NCBI GenBank assembly: GCA_024280485.1
Contig: JAJRQB010000150.1
Location: forward strand, 1 to 41,015
Source: Deltaproteobacteria bacterium
GTDB lineage: Bacteria; Desulfobacterota; Desulfuromonadia; Desulfuromonadales; Geopsychrobacteraceae
DNA: 41,015 nt
Direction of reading: 5' to 3'
Of the stretch, positions 1-7,815 are shown one piece after another; the first letter of the stretch is position 1, and each line of letters starts with the position of its first letter. Under the pieces are notes generated by a model. That model was not told where the DNA came from. It made no database searches and worked only from the letters and a program-made list of their open reading frames with translations. A program made the position numbers and the translations under genes.

Positions 1-281
1 ATGATGTCGGCGCCTGTTTCCGTTGAAATCATGACGACGGGAATGTCTTTAATCGAATCATCTTCGGATTTTGCTTTGAGAAATTCGAGGCCATTCATAT
101 TTGGCATATTGATATCGCTCAAGACAACATCGACAGTATTATTGGTGAGAACATCGAGAGCTTCCTGTCCATCCGCGGCTTCTAGAATTTCAGAAAAATC
201 GATTCCTGCCTGGCGCAGAGCACGTGCAACGATTTTGCGCATTGTGTTGGAATCATCGACAATAAGTACTGTTTTTCCCAT
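1..281 (-). CDS. CheY-like response regulator (3' end outside window)
   Basis: Single-domain receiver protein, the last gene of the first chemotaxis operon seen here. The acidic pair is D9/D10, the phospho-acceptor D56 lies in LSDINMP, and T87 closes beta-4 (VVMIST). The conserved lysine and the C-terminus lie beyond position 1. Length so far is 93 codons of an expected ~120. An AAGGAG ribosome binding site six bases before the ATG fixes the start. Its place after a CheX-like phosphatase gene suggests it is the CheY phosphorylated by the CheA encoded at 5142-7421, acting in the cytoplasm on a motor or another target. The role as the cluster's main output regulator is inferred from position only. 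The second receiver at 824-1198 is an equal candidate. Confidence 0.9.
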   Translation of the reverse strand, partial: MGKTVLIVDDSNTMRKIVARALRQAGIDFSEILEAADGQEALDVLTNNTVDVVLSDINMPNMNGLEFLKAKSEDDSIKDIPVVMISTETGADI

Positions 282-322
282 GGTAATCTCCTTGTAACTC
301 AGAAGTTAAACTGCGAATAAAT

Positions 323-799
323 TCAGTTACTTTCAGATATAAAGCCTACACCATTGGCCACAAGTAATAGTGGAGAGCCTTCAATCTGAAGGTTCCAGAC
401 AAGAGACTCTTCTTCGTTTTCAGGGATTGGTCCTTCACCATACACAGGTAGCCCCAGTTGATAAGACTGGTCGTCTGGTAGCAGCTTGGTCATAAAGAGG
501 CCTGCAAGAGTATTCAATATCTCGGAGATAATGTCCTGACGTTGGATCTCTTCGACATCAGCGATGTCAATGCTGAACATGTCGGCGGTCATGGTTGTGA
601 GTAGATTTTTGGGTAACGCAAGTTGAAGTTCTCCCTGCAGGGGGTTGTGAATAAGGATACTGACCCAATCCCCATCTGTTGGGATTTCAATGCCGATCTC
701 CTCTGATTGTTCAGCAACTTCAACAAAGGCCATATTTTCGAAAGTTTCACGAACGGCCTCGAACATGGCTTTGTAGATAGGGGTATCCTGATGTGGCAT
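323..799 (-). CDS. cheX: CheX-like CheY-phosphate phosphatase
   Basis: Predicted CheX/CheC-family phosphatase that dephosphorylates CheY-P. The family signature D/S-x3-E-x2-N is present as DIISEILN (D89, E93, N96 from the chosen start), with E and N the catalytic pair in this family. At 158 aa it matches the ~155-residue CheX fold. The TTG 18 bases upstream could extend the frame, but GGGAG sits six bases before the ATG at 799, so that ATG is preferred. The gene lies between two CheY-type genes and downstream of cheD and an HDOD gene. In the CheC/CheX systems known from Thermotoga and Bacillus such phosphatases end the CheY signal. No membrane segment or second ExxN motif was seen. Confidence 0.8.
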   Translation of the reverse strand: MPHQDTPIYKAMFEAVRETFENMAFVEVAEQSEEIGIEIPTDGDWVSILIHNPLQGELQLALPKNLLTTMTADMFSIDIADVEEIQRQDIISEILNTLAGLFMTKLLPDDQSYQLGLPVYGEGPIPENEEESLVWNLQIEGSPLLLVANGVGFISESN

Positions 800-823
800 A
801 AGCTTCTCCCGTTTCAATCTCGT

Positions 824-1198
824 TCAATCATCAAGAAACATGGCCAAAGCGTCCATCAGCATCGGCGGTGAGACCGGTTTGTTGATGACTTTAAGGGCTC
901 CGAGTTTAAGAAGTTCCTGCTCTTTGGCCGGATTGCCGGCACTGGTGATAATCACGACCGGCATATCCATCAGTTTTGGACTGGATTTGACCCACTTGAG
1001 CAGAGTCTCACCATCCATGACCGGCATATTCAAGTCACTCAGCAGTAGATCGGTCGGGGCGGCCTTAGCTGCAGTCAAGGCTTCTTTCCCATGCTCAGCT
1101 TCAACAATTTCGGCGTCACCAAGCCCGATGATGTCTAGGCAGCGCTTTATGAACATGCGAGCAGTAGCTGAATCATCTGCTATGACTATTCGTTTCAT
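824..1198 (-). CDS. Single-domain response regulator (CheY-like)
   Basis: A 124-residue stand-alone receiver. D8 and D9 form the metal-binding acidic pair, D55 (LLSDLNMP) is the phospho-acceptor, T85 lies in IITSAG, and K107 in NKPVS is the conserved lysine. No output domain follows. The GGGAG ribosome binding site lies in the last codons of the upstream HDOD gene, whose stop is only a few bases away, so the two are probably translationally coupled. It is one of two receivers in this operon, which may divide signalling and phosphate-sink roles. That division is an inference; the sequence does not show which receiver touches the motor. Confidence 0.9.
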   Translation of the reverse strand: MKRIVIADDSATARMFIKRCLDIIGLGDAEIVEAEHGKEALTAAKAAPTDLLLSDLNMPVMDGETLLKWVKSSPKLMDMPVVIITSAGNPAKEQELLKLGALKVINKPVSPPMLMDALAMFLDD

Positions 1199-1201
1199 TT
1201 T

Positions 1202-2074
1202 CTATTCTCCCGCTTCAGAGAAAGAGCGCTCAAGCTTCTCATAATCTTCATTTACGACCAGCATGATATTTGCCAATGCATTCGGGTGAAGGTCAACATA
1301 TTGGGTGTAGTTAGTGTCGAGCATATACTGCATGCTATCGGCTCCCGTTCCACAACCTCCCATCATGGCAATATTGTCACCGAGATGAACGGCATACACC
1401 AGCTCTCTAAACTCTTCAGAGGCCTCTGCAGGAGTGTGATGAAAGCGAATGACTTCAGCAATCGGCTCCGGTAATTTCCAAACGAGAGCAAGCTCATAAC
1501 CCGCCCGTGGATGATCGAAGCCGATCAATTCCTCTTCGGCGGCAAGATAGTCGCTAAACTCATTATTCTCGATTTTTTGTAGGACATCGCTTGCTGTTCC
1601 CTGAAGGTAGTCAGAAATCAGCGCCTTCCCAATGTCGTGTAATAATCCTGCGGTAAAGGCCAGATCCGGATTGATTGTTGAGTTGCTTTGCGTCACAACT
1701 TCTCGTGAAGCGATGGCAGTGCGCAGGTCGTGCCGCCAGAGCGCGCCATGTTCGCCTTCGTAGCCCTTAAGTTCCTTGTCAAAAAGTTGGGCCGCACAAT
1801 CACCGATTGCGATACCGACAACTAAACGTTCCCCAAGATATGAGATGGCGCGATCGAGAGATGTAATTTCATTGATCAGGCCGAAAGCGGCAGAGTTAAC
1901 AACCTTTAGCACCCTTGCTGTCAGAGTGGCGTCTGTCTTGACGACATTGACGATCTGCATAAGGTCATGATCAGGATCTGTGGTTGCCTGCAACAGTTGA
2001 TTGGCACTGGCGGAAAGCAGAGGCACTGAGCTAATGATTTTTTGAATCTCTTCAGGGGTAATTTTTTCAGTCAT
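1202..2074 (-). CDS. HDOD domain signalling protein
   Basis: A 290-aa protein dominated by one HDOD domain. The N-terminal part carries the typical VPLLSASANQLLQ and LTARVLKVVNSAAFG segments. An HD pair (H146, D147 in LLHDIGK) and a later FHHTP segment are retained, although HDOD domains generally lack HD-type phosphohydrolase activity. The start at 2074 is chosen because GAGGAGG precedes it by six bases; an in-frame TTG at 2089 lies inside that site. It overlaps no coding sequence beyond the cheD stop. HDOD proteins act as non-enzymatic signalling or scaffold proteins in other bacteria. Being wedged between cheD and two receiver genes suggests it takes part in this chemosensory pathway, but its partner is unknown. 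Confidence 0.88.
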   Translation of the reverse strand: MTEKITPEEIQKIISSVPLLSASANQLLQATTDPDHDLMQIVNVVKTDATLTARVLKVVNSAAFGLINEITSLDRAISYLGERLVVGIAIGDCAAQLFDKELKGYEGEHGALWRHDLRTAIASREVVTQSNSTINPDLAFTAGLLHDIGKALISDYLQGTASDVLQKIENNEFSDYLAAEEELIGFDHPRAGYELALVWKLPEPIAEVIRFHHTPAEASEEFRELVYAVHLGDNIAMMGGCGTGADSMQYMLDTNYTQYVDLHPNALANIMLVVNEDYEKLERSFSEAGE

Positions 2075-2085
2075 CTCATGCCTCC

Positions 2086-2574
2086 TCAAAGTTTCCAGTT
2101 AGGACGGCCGGGAGAACTGAGGATAATCTCTCCGGTGTCAACAGATACTGAAACGGTACGGCTGAAGTTGCCGCCCAAATCTTCAGCGACAGCCCCCATC
2201 CCGTACTTCCATAGAATCTTTTTTATCGACAGTGCGTTTCGTTTGCCGATCTGGAAGGTGTCGTTGGTGTCCATGACGTTGGCCCCTCCACAGAGTTTGA
2301 CCACCATCCCTTTGCCCTTGGGGTTGCAACCGAACTTGGCCATTTGTGCAAGCAGGGCAGGAATACCGGTGTCGGCAAAATAACCCGGCTTTTCAGCCGA
2401 TTTCGCTTTGTTGATTGAAGATTCTGGCAGCGCCACATGCACCATACCGATGGTCCTGGTTTTGGGATCGAGAAAGACAACAGACACGCAGGAACCCAAG
2501 GCGAAGGTTTTTACCTCTTCACCTGACTGGTTCGAAGCTCCATAGTCTCCGACTCCGAGGATGATCTGCCCCAT
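2086..2574 (-). CDS. cheD: Chemoreceptor glutamine deamidase CheD
   Basis: CheD deamidates specific receptor glutamines and in many species binds CheC/CheX-type phosphatases. The active-site pattern is intact: T23, C29 (LGSCV) and H46 (MVHVALPES), with the same 6- and 17-residue spacings as the Thr/Cys/His triad of Thermotoga CheD. Length is 162 aa, usual for the family. The start follows the cheB stop by three bases, and the next gene (HDOD) begins 12 bases after the cheD stop, so the whole stretch is one transcription unit. Together with the CheX-like gene downstream it indicates a Thermotoga/Bacillus-style adaptation branch. Confidence 0.96.
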   Translation of the reverse strand: MGQIILGVGDYGASNQSGEEVKTFALGSCVSVVFLDPKTRTIGMVHVALPESSINKAKSAEKPGYFADTGIPALLAQMAKFGCNPKGKGMVVKLCGGANVMDTNDTFQIGKRNALSIKKILWKYGMGAVAEDLGGNFSRTVSVSVDTGEIILSSPGRPNWKL

Positions 2575-2577
2575 AAT

Positions 2578-3630
2578 CTATTTCTCCGCCAGCAGATTGA
2601 GCAGGGTCTGAGCAATCATATCGAGCGGAACAAGTCTTTCCGCTCCACCTTTATCAAAAGCAACCTTAGGCATGCCGAAGACGACAGAGCTTGCTTCGTC
2701 TTGAGCAATGCAGCGTGCACCAGCATTCTTCATCGCCAGCATGCCATCTGAACCGTCTCCTCCCATGCCGGTCAACATACCACCGACAGCGTTGGCACCT
2801 ACGTGCTCAGCGACAGAATTCATCATGACATCGACTGAAGGACAATGACCGCTGACCTTGTCAGTTCCCGCGCACTTCACATGGTAAAGGCCACCTGAGC
2901 GCACGACCTTCATCTGCATGCCGCCGGGCGCGACAAGGATCAGGCCGTTGTGAACCCGGTCGCCATCTGTAGCTTCTTTAACTTCCATGGCACAAAGAGT
3001 ATTGAGCCGATCAGAAAACATCTTGGTAAAACCACCCGGCATATGCTGAACAATAACGACACCGGGAGTGGTCGCTGGAAACTGGGTTATCACTTTGCGA
3101 ATGGCTTCAGTACCACCTGTCGAAGCACCGATTGTGATGATCTTATCTGTCGACTCGGCCAGTGCTTTATTACCGGACAATGTTTGCGGATTCACACTAA
3201 CCCGTTTCCCTTTCCAGTGAGAAACATTGGCCGTTGAGGCAATCTTGACCTTGATCTGGAGCTCTCCGATCATTGCGTTGAGACCTGAAGCCACGTTGCT
3301 GGTCGGTTTGGCTACAAAATCGACAGCTCCAGCTTCCAGCGCGTCAATGGTGATCTGTTTGCCGCGTTGAGTTAGCGAACTGACCATTACTATTGGAATT
3401 GGAAACTGGGGCATCAGTTTGCGCAGAAAGGCTACACCATCCATTTTTGGCATCTCGACGTCGAGGGTTAAAACATCGGGACGGAGTTGCACTATTTTGT
3501 CGCGTGCCTGATAAGGGTCTGACGCAGTCCCTACGACTTCGATGTTGGGATCAAGGTTTAGTCCCTGGCTGAGAATATTGCGAACCAGGGCCGAATCGTC
3601 AACGATCAGAACGCGAATAGGACGAGCCAT
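2578..3630 (-). CDS. cheB: Chemotaxis protein-glutamate methylesterase CheB
   Basis: Two-domain CheB: N-terminal receiver (about 1-120, phospho-acceptor D57 in LTLDVEMP, lysine in VAKPTS) joined to a methylesterase/deamidase domain (about 160-350). The catalytic triad is visible as S170 (GASTGG), H196 (VQHMPGG) and D292 (MGGDGSDG). It removes methyl groups from receptor glutamates added by CheR. The ATG at 3630 overlaps the cheR stop as TGATG, so translation is probably coupled; an in-frame GTG one codon earlier is less likely because it sits too close to the GGGAAG site. The length of 350 aa is normal. Confidence 0.97.
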   Translation of the reverse strand: MARPIRVLIVDDSALVRNILSQGLNLDPNIEVVGTASDPYQARDKIVQLRPDVLTLDVEMPKMDGVAFLRKLMPQFPIPIVMVSSLTQRGKQITIDALEAGAVDFVAKPTSNVASGLNAMIGELQIKVKIASTANVSHWKGKRVSVNPQTLSGNKALAESTDKIITIGASTGGTEAIRKVITQFPATTPGVVIVQHMPGGFTKMFSDRLNTLCAMEVKEATDGDRVHNGLILVAPGGMQMKVVRSGGLYHVKCAGTDKVSGHCPSVDVMMNSVAEHVGANAVGGMLTGMGGDGSDGMLAMKNAGARCIAQDEASSVVFGMPKVAFDKGGAERLVPLDMIAQTLLNLLAEK

Positions 3631-4490
3631 CACGCACTTCCCTTCTGGTAGAGGGCAGGCTGGATGTAGTTAAAAATTGATTGCGAGCGCCCCAGCGTTT
3701 CAGAGTGACCGATAAATAGATAACCTCCGGGTTCGGTATGCTTGTGAAAGCGTGCAACCAAAGCGTCTCTGGTTGGCTGGTCAAAATAGATCATGACGTT
3801 GCGACAGAAAATAATCTGAAACTGATTTTTAAAAGGGAAACTGCTGTTCATCAAGTTGAAACGCCGATAGGTCGCTTCCCGTTTAACATCCTCACGCACT
3901 GCCAACTTTCCTTTGGCTGCAGATGTGAAATATTTATTCCGCAAGTTGGCTGGCAGCTGATCAACTCGATCTTGATCATAAACTCCTGCACGTGCCGCAG
4001 AGAGAGCACGATCAGAAATGTCGGTTGCGAGAATTCCCGCGTCCCAGTTTTTGTAATCAGCACCTAAATATTCCATCATCAGCATTACAAGGGTATAGGG
4101 TTCTTCTCCGGTTGAACTGCCCGCACACCAGATGCGTAAATCTTTTCGGTTTTGCTGTTTGAGGCGTTCAATTACCGTTGGCAGTGCGGTTTCCAGAAAA
4201 TAGGTGAAATGATCCTTCTCACGATTGAAGTAGGTATGGTTGGTCGAGATCAGATCGATGAGTTCGCTTAATCCTTGCTCCGATTTGTCTCCGGTCAGAA
4301 AATCAATATACTGTTGAAACGTTGAAAAACCACGGGTCCGCATCAATTTCTGCAGCCGCCCAACCAGCAAAGAGCGCTTCTGCTCGGTCAGATTGATTCC
4401 GAAACGCTGATGAATCAGATCGCGTAACGCGCTGAATTCGCCATCACTGATCGCCATCATCCCGCTACTGATTTGCTGTGGTTGAGTCAT
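3630..4490 (-). CDS. cheR: Chemotaxis protein methyltransferase CheR
   Basis: SAM-dependent methyltransferase that methylates receptor glutamates. Visible are the helical N-terminal domain (LIHQRFGINL, KRSLLVGRL), the SAM-binding loop CAGSSTGEEPY (122-132), the ATDIS acidic strand and the FCRNVMIYF segment. The usual NETxFFR motif appears as NHTYFNR, a mild divergence. Two upstream in-frame ATGs exist at 4526 and 4496. The ATG at 4490 is preferred because an AAAGAG-type site lies six bases before it, but this is not certain. No TPR tail is present. Neither receptor sequenced in this window ends in an NWETF-type CheR tether, so recruitment is probably direct. Confidence 0.94.
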   Translation of the reverse strand: MTQPQQISSGMMAISDGEFSALRDLIHQRFGINLTEQKRSLLVGRLQKLMRTRGFSTFQQYIDFLTGDKSEQGLSELIDLISTNHTYFNREKDHFTYFLETALPTVIERLKQQNRKDLRIWCAGSSTGEEPYTLVMLMMEYLGADYKNWDAGILATDISDRALSAARAGVYDQDRVDQLPANLRNKYFTSAAKGKLAVREDVKREATYRRFNLMNSSFPFKNQFQIIFCRNVMIYFDQPTRDALVARFHKHTEPGGYLFIGHSETLGRSQSIFNYIQPALYQKGSA

Positions 4491-4591
4491 TGTCATCTCT
4501 TTAAGGTTCAATACTTCCAAATTCATTATCGCCGAGAGTGATGTTTCACCCTGCGTCCTCCCCCTCAGTGTGTCCGAACAAATCGCCCAGG

Positions 4592-5116
4592 TTATTCCTG
4601 ATCTTCTGTCATATCCCCAATCAGTTTTTGCATCTCCTCATTAAAGAGTAGTTCCTGAACATTGAGCAGTATCTTGACCTCTTCATCAATCTTTCCCATA
4701 CCCTGAATGCAGAGGTTGCCAGTACTGTTACCAGTACGAGGTGGCGGCTCGACATTTTTTTCCGGGATACTGGCGACTTCGCTAACCTCGTCGACAACCA
4801 GACCAACTTCAGTGCCGTCAATATTGACGACAATGATGCAGGTTCTATCGTCATAATCTCGCGCCTCAAGCTTAAAACGGGCGCGGACGTCCATGACCGG
4901 AATGACCTTGCCGCGAAGATTGATAACGCCGCGGATAAATGTCGGCATGTCAGGGACTTCCGTAATTTGTTGAATCCCAATAATTTCCGTTACAAAACGA
5001 ATTTCTATCCCGTAGTCTTCACCCGCCAGGTGAAATGTTAGATATTTATCCTTTTGAGTGTCTTCATTTTCGAACTCTTCGACTACCGTTTTGACAGAAT
5101 TACTGTTTCCGCTCAT
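4592..5116 (-). CDS. cheW: Chemotaxis coupling protein CheW
   Basis: CheW couples receptors to CheA in the cytoplasmic array. The domain runs from about residue 25 to 165, with YLTFHLAGEDYGIEI, the receptor/CheA contact region VPDMPTFIRGVINLRGKVIP and the VGLVVDEVSEV strand. The reading frame is open much further upstream, into the end of cheA. The start at 5116 is chosen because GGAGG lies five bases before it and because the domain starts shortly after. This gives 174 aa with a short acidic N-terminal extension. The gene follows cheA with a 25-base gap and precedes cheR by ~100 bases that hold no gene. Confidence 0.96.
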   Translation of the reverse strand: MSGNSNSVKTVVEEFENEDTQKDKYLTFHLAGEDYGIEIRFVTEIIGIQQITEVPDMPTFIRGVINLRGKVIPVMDVRARFKLEARDYDDRTCIIVVNIDGTEVGLVVDEVSEVASIPEKNVEPPPRTGNSTGNLCIQGMGKIDEEVKILLNVQELLFNEEMQKLIGDMTEDQE

Positions 5117-5141
5117 TTTCTCCTCCATCGATTTTTTATGC

Positions 5142-7421
5142 TTAAGCTGCAGTGACTTGTTTAGAATTTTTGCCTTCAATCGACTCGCGCAGGCCGCCAA
5201 TGTCGAGAATCAAGCAGACCCCGCCATCACCTAAGATGGTGCAGCCCGATACCCCAGATACGTTACCGATGAAATCGGAAAGGCCCTTTATTACTGTTTG
5301 TTGCTGGCCAACGATTTCATCGACACAGAGGCAGAAACGATCTTCCTGATGCTCCAGCACAATCAGAATTCCATCAGTCAGCTCTGTAGAGTCAGGTTCT
5401 TTTTCAAGGACTTCGTGAAGTCTGATGATATGGAAGAAGTCCTCGCGCACCCGTACAAGTTCATCACCTTCGGGGGTTCGCGTAATCTGTTCCTTTTCTG
5501 GACGGAAGGCTTCAAGGATTGATAGCGTTGGCAGGATCGCCATCGTCTCTCCAACCCGGACCAGCATTCCGTCGATTATTGCGAGTGTCAGGGGGATGCG
5601 CAGGTCGATGCGTGACCCCTCCCCAGGAGTGCTGCTGACGTTGATCTTCCCTTTGATTTTTTCCAGATTTTTCTTCACTACGTCCATACCGACCCCGCGA
5701 CCGGAGATGTCGGTAACTTGAGCCGCAGTAGAGAACCCTGGCAAGAAGATCATGTTGTAGATCTCCTTGTCGGACAGGTCAGAGCCGTCGCCTTCGATCA
5801 GCCCCTTGCTGATAGCTTTTTCGAGGATTCTTTCGCGGTTCAGACCACGACCGTTATCCTTCACTGTGACCCAGACCTCACCCTCTTCATGACGTGCTGA
5901 AAGTGTAACGGTCCCTTTCTCATCTTTGCCAGCGGCGATTCTTTCCTCAGGTGGTTCCAGTCCGTGATCCAGACTGTTGCGCAGCAAATGGACGAGTGGA
6001 TCTGTGATCGTTTCAATAACGGTCTTGTCGATTTCGGTCTCTTCGCCCAACAGAACCAGATCCACTTTTTTGCCGGCTTTGGCAGAGATGTCGTGCACCA
6101 GGCGGATCATGCGTCGAAACAGACCTGCGACAGGTATCATCCGGATGGTCATAGCCATCTCCTGAAGTTCGCGCACGAGTTTCGACATATGCTGTCCGGC
6201 TTTGTTGAAGTTCTCGAGTTCCATCCCCTTAAGGTCTGGGTTGTTGATCAACATGTTTTCAGCAATAACCATCTCACCGATCAAATTGATCAGACTATCA
6301 AGCTTCCCGAGATCGACTCGGATGTCTTGTTTGTTTGCACGGGCGGCAGCTTTTTTAGCAGGGAGGGTAATCTGCTTTTTCTGCTCTTCTTGCGCGGCCT
6401 TCTGTTTAAGCGCTGCAGTTGAAACTTGCTCCGGTGTAGCTTTCCCCTGCTCAATCAGGATTTCTCCAACTGGTTTGCTTTGGGTTTGGAGTGCAGCTTC
6501 AACATGTGCAGGATGAATCCCTGCTTCCACCAGAATTTCACCAATCCTTTGAGGCAGAAGCCTTTGGAGTTGATCCAGGTGCTCCTCTATTTCAGGGATT
6601 GTTCCTTCACGACCTTCACTTAGCTCAGCGACAGCATTTTGGAGGAGATCAAGTGCTGCCAGTAGTGTATCTGCAGGGTTTTCAACTGCCAGAGGGCTAC
6701 CCGATTTGACTCGGTCGAGAACGGTCTCCATTTGATGTGCGAGCTTTTCCATTTCAGAAAAACCGAAGAAGCCGCAGTTACCCTTAAAACTGTGCATATT
6801 GCGAAAGAGATCAGCCAGGGCTTCAGGGTCATTGCTGTTGTCCCCCCAGGCCAACAGCCCTTGCTCAGCATTCTGGAGGAGTTCGACTCCTTCAGTAACA
6901 AAGCTCTGCCGCATTTCATCGTTAATTTCAATTTGCGGCAGCTCCGCAGAGGCTCCGAGATCGACCGTTTGGTCGATCTCGGGCGGGTCATCCTGCGTGC
7001 CATCATCGGCGTTTTTGGCAAGTTCAATCGCCTGGTGAAGTTGTTCTGCCATCACGTCAGCAGGGGCAACCATCTCTTCATCGGTATAGTTACTCTCAAC
7101 CATTTCCAGCGCTTCCTTCGCAAAATCGCAGGCCGCGCAGAGCAGGTTGACATGGTTTGGAATAAGAGTGATTTCGCCGTTGCGGATTAGGTCCAGAAGG
7201 TTTTCAGCGGCATGAGCGACACGCGTCAGGTGATCAAACTCAAGGAATCCGGCACTCCCTTTCATCGAATGGAAGAGACGAAAAATTGCATTAATCGTTT
7301 CAGGATCAGTATTCTGGCCCAGTTCAATGATCTGCGGCTCCAGCTGCTCGATCATGTCTCGGCTTTCGGTTATGAACTCCTGAATTATCTCAATTTGGTC
7401 GTCATCAATGTCGATTGTCAT
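5142..7421 (-). CDS. cheA: Chemotaxis histidine kinase CheA with two HPt domains
   Basis: The 759-residue kinase that phosphorylates CheY and CheB. Order of domains: HPt1 (about 5-110, H51 in HSMKGSAGF), HPt2 (about 165-275, H210 in HSFKGNCGF), a linker with two copies of an IGEIL-type motif (292-340) resembling the N-terminal repeats of type II secretion/pilus ATPases, P3 dimerisation (366-430), HATPase (N box RNSLDHG 481-487, DNGRG 522-526, GRGVGMD 574-580), and a CheW-like domain (about 615-750). No CheY-binding P2 domain is recognised. Both phospho-histidines appear intact. It is the first gene of the minus-strand operon, with AGGACGG just before its ATG. Why two HPts are kept is not evident from sequence. 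Confidence 0.97.
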   Translation of the reverse strand: MTIDIDDDQIEIIQEFITESRDMIEQLEPQIIELGQNTDPETINAIFRLFHSMKGSAGFLEFDHLTRVAHAAENLLDLIRNGEITLIPNHVNLLCAACDFAKEALEMVESNYTDEEMVAPADVMAEQLHQAIELAKNADDGTQDDPPEIDQTVDLGASAELPQIEINDEMRQSFVTEGVELLQNAEQGLLAWGDNSNDPEALADLFRNMHSFKGNCGFFGFSEMEKLAHQMETVLDRVKSGSPLAVENPADTLLAALDLLQNAVAELSEGREGTIPEIEEHLDQLQRLLPQRIGEILVEAGIHPAHVEAALQTQSKPVGEILIEQGKATPEQVSTAALKQKAAQEEQKKQITLPAKKAAARANKQDIRVDLGKLDSLINLIGEMVIAENMLINNPDLKGMELENFNKAGQHMSKLVRELQEMAMTIRMIPVAGLFRRMIRLVHDISAKAGKKVDLVLLGEETEIDKTVIETITDPLVHLLRNSLDHGLEPPEERIAAGKDEKGTVTLSARHEEGEVWVTVKDNGRGLNRERILEKAISKGLIEGDGSDLSDKEIYNMIFLPGFSTAAQVTDISGRGVGMDVVKKNLEKIKGKINVSSTPGEGSRIDLRIPLTLAIIDGMLVRVGETMAILPTLSILEAFRPEKEQITRTPEGDELVRVREDFFHIIRLHEVLEKEPDSTELTDGILIVLEHQEDRFCLCVDEIVGQQQTVIKGLSDFIGNVSGVSGCTILGDGGVCLILDIGGLRESIEGKNSKQVTAA

Positions 7422-7815
7422 ATATACCGTCCTGAATAAGTTTCAAAAATTCGATGATTAAAATTGCAAAGCTGAGCTTATTGCTTAGAACAGTCTTTTC
7501 TTAAATTCGGGCGCACAAAGGCGTTTATCCGTTTTGAAACTGCCGGGAATTTGCCGACTTCGATACTTCGTTAGCCTGCAATAGTTAATTCATTCACATC
7601 GGTTACAAATAGTATCAGGTCCTCTTGATAATGCAAGTAGCTTCATGAGAATATTTTATTGTTTGTGGAGTTGTTGATTTACTCTCAAATTGAATGCTTC
7701 TGACAGGAGCTGGGAGAGGCTTATCATTGCAGGGAACTGCACAAGATTAGATAGGGAAATCAGTGTGTTTCTGCTATAGTTCGCATCAAAATTCAGACAT
7801 CCATGAAAGTATCAG
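7422..7815. other. Intergenic region between divergent cheA and pcnB
   Basis: These 394 bases separate two divergently transcribed genes and must hold promoters for both. The region is clearly richer in A and T than its flanks. A TATAGT hexamer at 7775-7780 could be the -10 of pcnB, but no good -35 is spaced correctly. On the minus strand an ACGGATAA-like hexamer resembles a sigma-28 -10 without a partner -35. No sigma-54 GG-N10-GC match with correct spacing was found. No open frame of convincing coding character is present. Confidence 0.5.

Noticed and set aside
1-297. Plus-strand open frame at the window start
   Set aside because: It lies antisense to a clear CheY-type gene with its own ribosome binding site and shows no family features.
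840-1244. 134-codon plus-strand frame
   Set aside because: Antisense shadow of the receiver gene at 824-1198; its composition mirrors that gene and no ribosome binding site is present.
7700-7740. Sigma-54 site before pcnB (GGCTTATCATTGC)
   Set aside because: The GG and GC are nine rather than ten bases apart, which sigma-54 does not tolerate, and pcnB is not a typical target.
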